Below are positions 11,049-23,000 of a DNA stretch of 64,000 nucleotides, piece by piece (within the stretch, counting starts at the first letter, position 1; every line of letters begins with the position of its first letter). Location of the stretch: assembly GCF_902806685.2 (NCBI RefSeq), contig NC_048556.1:4278001-4342000 (forward strand), written 5' to 3'. A program made the translations under genes and the position numbers. The notes beneath the pieces were generated by a model. It made no database searches. It saw only the letters and a list, made by a program, of their open reading frames with translations, and was not told where the DNA came from. This DNA is from Maniola hyperantus. Taxonomy: Eukaryota; Arthropoda; Insecta; Lepidoptera; Nymphalidae.

Positions 11049-14000
11049 TTAGTCTCCACTACGGGGAGAGCGATCGGTGCTGCCCCCACGATCCTGAGTG
11101 TCGCCATTCTGGCGGGGAGATCCGGAACGGGACCGCTCCCGGGAGCCGGAGCGGTCGCGGGATCCGGAACGCGACCGGGAGCGTGAGCGCGACTTGCTTG
11201 CACCGCGTCGTTCCTTGCTGGCTTCACGCTTGGGCGATCCCGCGTCCTTGCTGCGGGAACGAGATCTTTCCCTGTGGAACAACCGCAAGAGTTAAGGTGC
11301 GATTCCGACATACGACTGCAACGGGGATCCACTGACAACTTATCCCGCAGGTTGCGTATAAGCGAATCAGCATTGGAGGTAGAGTATCATCTGTGGAACC
11401 GGCTATACTGAGCTGTCAAACGCCATATTTTAATTATACGAGCTTTCAGGTATCATAAATCAGTACCCTTATTATAAATGCGAAAGTGTGTTTGTTTGTT
11501 GGTTTGTCCTTTAATCACGTCGCAACGGATTGACGTGATTTTTTGCATGTGTAAGGTGATAAGGACCTGGAGAGTGACATAGGCTACTTTTTATCCCGGA
11601 AAATCAAAGAGTTCCCACGGGATTTTAAAGAACCTAATTCCACGCGAACGAAGTCGTGGGCATCAGCTAGTCTGTAAATACCACGATTGCCATCTCAACC
11701 TGTCGCGCACTATAAGCTTGACGTCAGATATTTTTTTTACTAAATTATAATAACCTGTTTACCTCATCAAAACGTATTCACGTTTAAAGCTAATTCTTAG
11801 ATATGAAAAAGGAAAGGTTTAGTATGGTGAATGTGCAGTATGCAAAATAAAAAACTAGCTTCTAAAACTACTAAAGAGACACAAGAAAGCGTTTCTAAAG
11901 GTAAACACACACTTCTGTGTTATGGTGTGTTTAGTGTTATAATCAACTGATTGAAGCGTGGCTTGAAGAACATGCCAGAATGCCACGAGAATATAGCGTT
12001 GGCCAAAACGCGCACTAAACTTAATCATTTTAAATACATATCAAAAATAGAGGAACCGGCAGGATTCGAATCTGCCTCGCACGGATCATAGTTGTGTTCA
12101 GTTTAATGCATTTCTTGGAATGCAGTTGGCAGCACTGAGTTCGTTTAGCTAGTATAGCACGCTGAGAACTTATATATGAAAAGATACCGAAGCTACGTGA
12201 GCTAAGCTGTTAGTTTCGCTCGCGATGTGGCTTGCGCTGTACTGATATAGCGATGGGCGATCGTTGCAAAAAAAAACATCGAATGTCACGAACAATCGAT
12301 TGTCGATTTATTTGTCTTCACAAAAAACAATCGATTAAAATCGGAAATCGATTGTACAATTGCTCATTTCATACGATTGTTAAATGTATAAATATGAAGC
12401 GCAAGGTCTGGACTCTGGAACCAATAAATCAAAAATCTAAATCAATTGTTAATTTTAGATTCATTCGTTTCAGACCCGCGTACCACAAATCGATTTTTTT
12501 CGATTGTTATTCAACTGAATCGCCTATCGCTACTCTGATAGCCTCCTGTCGCATCACGACACAGCACAACACAGCAGTATGTCTTCGCTTTTATGTTCTA
12601 AAGTCAAAAGCACCGAATGCTCACCTGGCGGCTTTGGCGGCAGTCGCTCTTCAATGATGCGGGAAAATATGGTAAGAGTTAATAAATGATTGTGCAATCA
12701 ATTAGTTACAATATTTATGGAATTTTAAAGACATTTATTTACGAATACAATACGAAATTGCCTCGTCTATCTGACAAAAGTGTTTCATATTGATGCGAGG
12801 TTATAGTTCTGTTCTGTCTGTTCTGAAAAAAGTATAACTAAATTCGAAACTCCATTGAAACTTTTATTCTGAAAACTTTTAGTTTTTACAACATGGCTAA
12901 AAATCATTCCTCGATCATCTTTTCTACAGCACCAAACTGAATTTACTGACAAAACTGAAATTGGTTATGACAATAACGAATTGAATGCCGTTCAACTCCT
13001 CAATACCTTTTTTTATTGCGTGATAGGTTCGCGCTGGACACCAATGATGAGGTCTAGATTGGAGCGCGCTTGCCTAAAATAAACTAGAAACGAAGCATGG
13101 GTGAAATATAACCTCGCATAGCAACACAACCGTCAGACGGGATTGAAAGCACAACTTACTTGGAGTCGTGTTTGGGCGAGCGGGACTTGGAGCGCGAGTC
13201 CGTGCTGCGGCCGTTCTTGTCCTGCGACTTGCGCGGCGAGCGGGCGCGGGAAGTGCGCGACGCCGAGCGGCGCTCCGACTTACGCGGCGACGGCGACCTC
13301 GAGCGGCTGCGGTCCCTGGGCGGGGCGCGGACAAACGGACGGTAACGGGCGGTTTAGTTTTAGCTACACCACTAGGCTACAGCTACACATCAATCTGGGT
13401 TGATTTATCATCATTTCATTTTGCAATAATTGCTATTTTGTAAACTGGTGACCGCCCACTGCTTCGCTTCCGTGGAATTTTCTAACAATGCGGCCTTGTT
13501 CCTTGTCTACACGATAAAATTCAGTTTTCTAGGTCCAAGCGTCAGGGCTAGACGTTGATCGGTCAATCAGTAAGAGAGTCAAAAATTCTGTTTAAATACA
13601 TATTTAGATTTTTCATGAAAACATATTTTGATTTACTAATACTAAACTCACACTCCCCCGAATCTGTTTTAAAATATTTATAAAATAAGAATAATATTCA
13701 ATCTAAATATATACCTAAAAGGAAAAGGTGACTGACTGATCTATCAACGCACAGCTCAAACTACAGGATGGATCGGGCTGAAATTTGGCATGTAGATAGC
13801 TGTACGTGCGTACGTAGGCATCCGCTAAGAAAGGATTTTTGAAAATTCAACCCATAAAGAGGTGAAATAGGGGTTTGAAATTTGTGTAGTGCACGTAAGC
13901 TAGTGTATTATTGGGCATTAAAAAAGCTGAATAGATAATTTTATAGTATTATTTGAAGATTGATACCTCTGTTTCATTTCATTCAATCATTTCATTGTTG

Positions 14001-17000
14001 TGATCTGTTCACTTTTAACCGGGGCCTTGTTCCAAAAACCAATGAAATGATGATAAACTATATTCTACATCCAGTTATTATGTAAAAAGTTATTAATTAC
14101 ATTTTACCCAGCTACAAACTAAACAGCTACTTATTATACACTAACTAACTACTGAAAGAGTTCACTATGGGCTACAAATACTTACGATTTTAAGTTTTGT
14201 TCGGCACATGAAATAACACACCTAGCCAAATGAACAACTATGTTAATTTTATACAATTCATGCAATTTTAGGCGGTATAATATAGATTTTGTTAAAGAAT
14301 TAAACACGTGCAAGCGTTTAAACATAAAATTTATAGTTCTTACTAATAAAAATTTACACAGTTTAGTTATCTACATCTACACTAATATTATAAAAAGGAA
14401 TGATTTGTAGATTTGTATATTTGTACTAGCTGATGCCCGCGACTTCGTCCGCGTGGATTTACGTTTTTCAAAATCCCGCGGGAACTCCTTGATTTTCCGG
14501 GATAAAAAGTAGCCTATGTGTTAATACAGGGTATAATCTATCTTCATTCCAAATTTCAGCCAAATCCGTCTAGTAGTTTTTGCGTGAAGGAATAACAAAC
14601 ATACACACACACACACACACACATACAAACTTTCGCCTTTATAATATTAGTCGAGATAGTCGGGATGTTTGTATTGCAAATACTACTTTACCGATTTCAA
14701 AAATTCTTACACCATTAGAATGCTACATTATCCATCAGAGCTATAGGCTATATATTTTTTTTAATTAGAGATCCATACGAAAATTGTATATTTCATTATC
14801 GAAAATTATATATGTCGCTATAATTTATACACGTCAAATGAATAGCTGGTTAAAGCAAAGTGCAAAGTAGTAAATTTTTATTAATAAGACGACAAATAAC
14901 ACAGTTACAGTACGCGGTGAAAAGTGATGATCTTTAGAAGGAGATAGCAGATTTGTAGAGCACTGTCTCGGTCGTTGAGTCCGACAAAACGTCATAGGGG
15001 TATGAGTGACAGAGACAACGCTCTACGAACCTGAAATGTCATTCTAAAGGCCGATGTTCATCACTTTAGGCCGCGTACTGTACACAATATGTTATGCATA
15101 TATTTTGTAGATGCATGTTACCAAAAACTTTCAAGTACATTAGTTTTATATCAATAAAACAAGTGGACTTGCAAGTTTTTTTTTGGAGAATACTGAAATA
15201 CAGTAAAAAAACCTGAGTGACTTAGAATTTATTGTAAGTAAATACTTAGTTAAAAGTTAGACTTATAACTCACTAGCTTCAAATTATTCTTTCAAATCAA
15301 AACTAAATTCTGTAAAAGTGTCACTTTTGATTCCGTGGTTGACTAGAAAAAGACAGACATTGTGGCTAATTCCTTTGTACACAATCTCTAAACTAAACTA
15401 AAATATCACGTCTAAATCTATTGCTATCCCTTTCATAATGTTGCTTGCGGAAAAGGAAAGCACTAGATTTAGACCTGTTAATTTAGTTTAGTTTAGAGAT
15501 TGTGTACTAGAGAATCAGCCCCAATAGCGCCGATTCTGTTGTCTTTCTCTAACTAAATTTAGAGGAGGTATCTGCACTATCTGCACCTTTTTCTTTTAAT
15601 ATTGCTAAAACGGGTCGGAACATGTATTTTACATTTAAAGACTAAATTTTAGTGCACGCAGTTTAGTAGTTATTTAAACAATAGGCTAGTGACAGGCAGC
15701 TAAAGTCACGCGATTTAACAGTTCTAAATTAAATTTAAACTGTCAAACTGTGTCTGTACTTTTCTGGGTCATTTGTAAGAAGAGCATGCGAATACTCTAA
15801 AATATAGTCGTGCTCAGAATCAGTACCCATATAGAAAATTTAACTTTATTTAACACATAATGGTGCAAGTGCACTTAAAATGAAAATTCATAATATCGAT
15901 CAGGATTTCAATAATTGTTGAAACACCTATAACATTTCCAAATTTAGAATTCTAAGTCACAAAAAGGTGCTGAATAAAGCAATAAAGTAAGCGACTCACT
16001 TTGAGCGGGACCGCGAGCGGGATTTGGCTGCGGGACTCTTGCTCTTCGGGCGGGACTTTGAACGAGATCGGCTGTAGAAGGAAAAACGGTACGTCTCAGA
16101 TTTGTGGGTAAACTAGGGCGTTATGTTGTAGAGTCAAGTTATCTTCAGTTAGGATTTTATCATTCACAGGTTTCAGCCCCGAAAGATGGTAAATGTATAG
16201 TATCATCATGAAATAGAGTTGTGAGTTCATTAAGTTTGTCTCTTTTGTTGTTTTGCTGTCAGGCAGCGATGTGATTCGACGACGGAACGATGATATACCA
16301 ATCGAATGTGCCAATATCAGTTTATCCTCCTTGTAATGGTGCAACAAATCTAGAGCGGCGACGTAAGGGGTATCGTGAGTGGGAACAGCTCGTGAACGAT
16401 CTTAAACCAATCGGATATTGGGCCGATTAGCCAGAAATACCCAGTTTATTCCCCTGAAATGATTATAAATAACAGACCTGAGATGGCAACGTTTGCGGTA
16501 TCCTGGACGGGAACGGCGCGACGACGATCGAATGCGCCGACATCTTCCACTAATCAAATGTACCGATGTTCTCGATTTCAAACATACAATGTTTCTTCCT
16601 TGAAGTGATTATGATGGTGTTGTTACTTGGTACTATGGAGGTGTGTAAGAGATCTAGAACGGCAACGACGCGACAACGATCGAATGCAGCGACTTCTTCC
16701 AACAATAGAATGGTGCATATGTTCTCTAACTCCAATATTCAATGATTTGTCCCTTGAAGTAATTATAAAGGTGTTGTTACTAGGTATATACACCTGAAGA
16801 CGAGCTCGTGCGGCGACGGGACGACCGTTGAGCTCAGTTCCGTCCAACTTCGCTATAACCCCAGTACTCAGCCGCTCATTTCTTGATAGTATCGAAGTAT
16901 GTAACAGACCTGGAGCGGCGATGTTCGCGGGATCGTGAGCGGGAACGGCTCGAGGACGGCGACGATCTTCCATGAGACGAATGAGACGAATGCGACGACC

Positions 17001-20000
17001 GTTAAGCTCCGTTCCATCCAACTTCTCCCGAGTTGCTCATCCCTTGATACAGACCTGGAGCGGCGACGCTCGCGGGATCGTGAGCGGGAACGGCTCGAGG
17101 ACGAGCGCGTGCGGCGGTCTTCCACGAGACGAATGCGACGACCGTTAAGCTCAGTTCCATCCAACTTCTCCAGCCTCAGTATTGAGTTGCTCATCCCTTG
17201 ACACAGACCTGGAGCGGCGACGCTCGCGGGATCGTGAGCGGGAACGGCTCGAGGACGAGCGCGTGCGGCGACGGGACGAGCGGCGGTCTTCCACGAGACG
17301 GATGCGACGACCGTTGAGCTCAGTTCCGTCCAACTTCTCAATAGCTGCACGCATGTCCGTGTGGGTAGCGAACTCAACCACACTGCAAATAATAAATTTG
17401 TTGAAGAAAGATACTTATACCTATACAGTTCACGACAGTCTTCATCGGCGAGGTTTCGACGTCACTGGCATCAAATGTAAGTACATTTGAGGCAGGCAGC
17501 CCTATTTCTCTGATTTAATGTCGACATAGCCTAACATTTGACATATCGTCAATTCAGAATCAATCAAATCAATAGGGTTGCATATTTTATTTTGCTTGTT
17601 CAAGAGGATTCCGTATAGCATCCAAACGCAAAAGGATTTGTAAGCTAAACTTTTCAAGCCCGTAGTCACTAGAACACACGAATCTTCCAATGACACAATA
17701 CAAACCGTTTTGTGTTACTGACAGATAACAAAATATTTATGTTAGTTTCTGAGTTCAGTAAGGATCAGTCTAATGACAGTAAAGACTAAAGACGTAAATT
17801 TTTTTAACGTCAGAACTGGCTTCATCGTCCCTTCATTCAGCTTCACCTACTCAACCTTCGTTTCGATATTCTAATAGACAATTTCCAAAGATATTAGATA
17901 AAAATAAAAAGTTCTCCTCACCCCTCATTTCTATGCTGCTTATGTGCATCGGCATAAGTCACTTCACCGGCCTGACGCATATAATCCTTCAAGTCCTGAA
18001 AACCAACGAAACTGTTTATTTTCATGCTAGTTAGTCGCTGTGTAACCATTCCTAGAATTCTCATCAGATAAAATTCTTATCATCAAGGTTCTCAGCCCCG
18101 AAAGATGGTTAAAATACGATTTCATCATGAACATTTGAAAACCTGGCGAACAAAAACAGACTTGTACCAATAAGGCCCCTATACCACTAGTGTTATGCGA
18201 GCGTTAGCGTTTCTTCAATGTCTGTGCAGCGACGTCAACGTTGAGTCTCTAATGAAAACGCTGCGCAGACGTTGGAGAAACGCCAACGCTCGCATAACGC
18301 CAGTGGGATAGGGGCCTTACTAAATAAGCAAAAACTGAACGAAACAGTATCAATATAATTGATATAGGAAAAGTTTGGTTATGTTTGAAAAACACTACCT
18401 TTTGTACTAGATACATAATAATACTAACTGGTTTTGATTTCTTCCTAATGTAATTTTAGAGCTGCATAGAGGTGTAAGCTCAAAAAATATTTCGTCATAG
18501 ACAAGTGTACTTTTTGCTCACCAGATTTACATACATATTTTTGATTATGAAAATTTTAGAAAGTTTCAATATGATCGCCCTAGCAATCTGATCGCACAAT
18601 ACAAAACGAGAAGCAAGCAACGAATTTTTCAGTACTAGAAATGCGTGCTCGTGACATCAGTTTCTTGAGCAATTCGGAATTTTAAAAAATCGGTCAAGTG
18701 CGAGTTGGACTCGCACACGAAGGGTTCCGTACCGTCGTACAAGAAATCATCATCATCATCATCATCATCAATCCATCGCAGGCTCACTACTGAGAACGGG
18801 TTTCCTCACAAGAAACAATAATACTTTTGAATTTTTTATATTTTCAAGGCGGCCATTTTGAATTTTTTATTATTAGTTGTGATAGCGGCAACAGAAATTC
18901 ACTTTCTGTGATAACTCTCTACCTATTACGTTTCACGAGATACAGCCCGCTGACAGACAGACGGAAAGTGGAGGCTTAGTAATAGTTGACAGTCGACACC
19001 CTGAGATCTATAGAGCGCACTTTGACTTTGCTCTAATTAAGATTGAGTCAACTGAGACAGATTTATGTGAGAGATATAGCTGTCTCGTTTTAACCGTCTT
19101 AAGTCTAAGCTAAGTCAGCTCAAGCTCTATAGATCTCACCCTTAGAGTACGGAACCTTAAAGTATTAATTCAATGTAAAAACCCGATGTGTGCAGCTCGT
19201 ATGTAATCTGCGATCAGCATAAGTTTATACGATGTAGGTACGTGCTTCCTGTCGTATGATCGAACCCTAACAAAGTATTAAAAGAAATATGATTTGTGCT
19301 TATACAGATATTTCGTAAACGGTTTGCCATTGGTGAAATCATTGCTTGCGCCCAAAAGTTCAGCCAAGCAGTAGTTTTTCATATCAGATCCAACAATATC
19401 CAAAGTTCCATTGATTTGAATGTGGTCCATAGTAGCTCAATTTTGCAATATCCCTTGATAATCCAAAAAATGTCTTTTCCCAGTCATCATGGTATCCAAG
19501 AATGTCAAAATTTTCTGTTAAGTTTTCCGAACATCTATCCAGTTTCATGGTTGTGGTGTGATTACTTGTCCCTTTTGTTTAGGATTATTGTCCGTTGTCC
19601 ATCCTCTCAAAATAATGCATCTCCAAAGGCGCCATGTCCGACCAGTTTTCCGTGTACCAGATTTTTCCGAAATGTCCTCAGTGCAGGCTGTGTAGATAGA
19701 TAGATCCTTTTATCAAAAAGTTCCATTGATTTTCACTTCAAACGGCTTTCTCTTGCAAGTTTTTGTCTTTGTTTTTGTTATGGATGCCATTTTACGTTTT
19801 CTGTCCCGTGACATTGAATGCTTTTTCTAATTCCTCCAATGGGTAGTCCCCAGTCCAGTTGATTCTGACAAGTCCATGGGTCATTTTCTTCATCTAAATG
19901 ATCATCTGTTTTTCTATGGCTCATTCAAAAATTTGCTCCAGTAATGTCATATTTGAATCATGTGATACAACTTTGATTTCCCAATCCTTCTCTTGGCTTG

Positions 20001-23000
20001 GTCCTAAAGTTCCAACTGCAACTGTCCGCGCCAGATTGAAATGACCAATGTTACCTCTGTCATCCTGAAGAGTTTGCAGCCAGAGTCCATTCTCGATAAG
20101 CTATGATACCATACAGGACAAACCGAACACGAAATTCTGTATAGGCACTAAAAAAATAAAAAAACAATGCATCCACAATACTGACAACATTGGTTGATCT
20201 CTATTGGGAGAAAGCTTAAATATAATAAAAGAAATGTTTTATGAGATAAAATGGGATTGCACATAGCGAGATCGGCTCCTGTAGTGCCCCCTGGCGACTT
20301 TACCTTGTCGGAGCCCGGCGGGGCGCTGCCAGCTGCGTGGGGCATGGGGGCACACTTGGGGCGTCATAGTCCGTCCTCGGCCGCAACGATACCTCCTAAC
20401 ATCGCCTCGGACCACATCGCACACGGGCTACATCGGGGAAGGGCTCAGGGCACGAATCGCCACCTTCTGTCGTTATTTAAGAAACCATCTATAAGCTCGT
20501 AATGTAACAGGTGTTAGAGTTTTACTGTATTTAAATTAATGTATGTATAAGACTGGCAAACTATACAAATAGACAATTGAAAGCTACTTTAATTGATGAA
20601 AAGATAATTTTGTATATTGTTCACTGTTTGTTATTACGTGGACGTTGCATCTTGTTTTTCGGAAGGTTAGGGCTCCTCCACGGGATTGTATCGTCTGACT
20701 GGTCTCCGGTGTAGACTCTCGCTTGTCTCGTCAAAAGCATCAACTGGTTCTTCACCATCCTTGCAATTTCTCTAGGATTTTCTACATTTTGGAGTAGTTT
20801 AGTCCCCCTTGGTTTACGGACGTCGTCTCTTTCCACAAATAGATTCAACCTTCTTCAAGCTGCAGTTGGGTACTGGTGTTCTCTTCGTGTTTGTTCTTGT
20901 GCCTCCTCCCGTGAACGCGACATGCCACGCGGCGTGTAGGCCCGGCCCTCGTGTGTGTCGTCCCCCTGAGTGATAGTGATGGATGATGGAGTGGCGGCCA
21001 GGTCCGGCAGAGCTCTTACCTGCCAGCTAATGCGGCTAGACAGATTTTCGACGATTAGTCGATACTCCGTGCGCGTCGGCGGGCCGTATCTGTAATTGTT
21101 GTCACTGTCAAAGAGAATCTGTACGTTAGATGTAAAGACAAGGTGAAAAATGGTTATTTATTCTCTTGACTACCTTCTTGTTAACTGAAATGAACTATTA
21201 AACCATTTTTTAACTTTTGAACGTCAAGACATCGAAATCAGAAGTTACTAAGTACATAAAATTGCAATGTTTTCAATATCTTGATGATAAATAGTAATTT
21301 TAAAAACTTGTCCGATTTCCGAAATTTGTATTATTTGTTGTTATAGTAGAAATAGAAATACACATTCTGTGAAAATTTCAACTCTTATCTATTGCGGTTC
21401 ACGAGATAGAGCCCGCTGAGACGGACAGCGGAGGCTTAGTAATAGGGTCCCGTTGACACCCCTCGTTTACGGAACCCTAAAAACGGATCACAGCTGAAAT
21501 CAGCGCCCTGCATTGTATGCGCATTTGTGCGTATGATGCAGAGGCTAAACATATACCCATTCGGTAGTGTCACAAATAAACTATAAGCATTATTAAATCA
21601 TGTATTTGTTTGTTTGTGACACTTCCATCAAATAAATTTCAGACTAAGGACCAAGGAGACTTGTCAGACGCGTATACCCGAAAGGGACAAATCAGCAAAA
21701 GAAATCATACTACAAGTATACAAGTATGAAAGGTTATGTTTCATAATTTGCATTCGCTACAACTGTTATGGTAGATCCACACCAGCCCGGCGGCACACAA
21801 CAAAGCCGCGGATGTTACTCGCCGGCATTGCCGCGGGCCGAGCGCCACTAACTTCAACGATAATCACAGCGATACTGCGGCTTCTGCAGCCCAGCGGCAA
21901 TGATATAAAAAATTGGCTCCATACCGCCGGCCCAACTCAGCGGCATGTGTGGATCCACCTTTACAGCCGATCACAGAGCAATTGCACCATAAATAGCTTC
22001 TATACACCTTCATTACTAAATTTTAAACAGAAAACTAAATAAAAACTCGTAATATTCGCAATAAATTACTATCAGAGGTTTGTTGGGCACAGACGACAAC
22101 TATGAACACAGACCCAACAAAAAAAAGCTAAACTATGACAAAGGCAAAAAAATGTGTTTTTGTCTTCATCCTTCAGAGCTTTTCTATACACCTAGCTTGC
22201 TCTAACAAGTTATTATTTTGATGCCAAGTCTCCTTGATCTTAAGTCAGAGAAATAAATGCATTTTCTTTCTAATTAGTAATAACTATTGACTCTTTGGGT
22301 TAAGGCTACTCTAAGAATATATTGTATATAATAAATATAATAGGCATACCGTTTGACTGAGTCGTTTCCTGACGGACTTGCGCGGTGCGAAGGGTGAGGG
22401 CGACTTACCGAACTAAAACGAAAATAATTTTTCAAAAACGTGGATAGTAAATCTATCTATTGATGAATAATTGTCGCGACGTCAGCAAAAAAAAATTCAA
22501 ACAATATCGTTTTAGAAATAAACTATGATAAACAATAAAATTTCTCCACAAACTATAAAATATAACACAAATGAAAAATATATATACCGTTTCCAATAAA
22601 ATGATGTTACTCATCGAAAAATTGTATCAAATCATATTTCTATTTATTAACAAAATTAGATAAAAGACGCAAAGAATATATTTAAATATATTATATTAAT
22701 AGTTTCCATCCTTTTCAAAAGTCGCATTTTTCAATACGGCCCCTTATTGTCAAAAGTCAATGTCCGCACCACGCAGCTACTTCTGGAACCGTCTCAGAAA
22801 CGGTATGCTAGACGGGTCATTTCTTTTTTAATTTATTTTACGGCCCTGGATATCAGTCAGAAATTGACTTATCTATGGTTATAGTAGTGAAATATTTAAA
22901 ATCAATAAATAAAAAAATGTTTTGTACAATTAAATTTTTTGCTAAAGTGTAACTAACTGTAGGAAATTGAATTCGGGAAAAATAATTAGATATAATATTA

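Noticed and set aside
11098..11338. Arg/Glu/Asp-rich plus-strand open frame opposite the last B52 exon
   Set aside because: It is the complement of the RS repeat codons (SR read backwards gives RE/RD-rich text).
12035..12090. tRNA-like T-arm (gcaggattcgaatctgcctc) suggesting a tRNA gene
   Set aside because: No matching anticodon arm, D arm or acceptor pairing was found next to it. It is more likely a tRNA-derived fragment.
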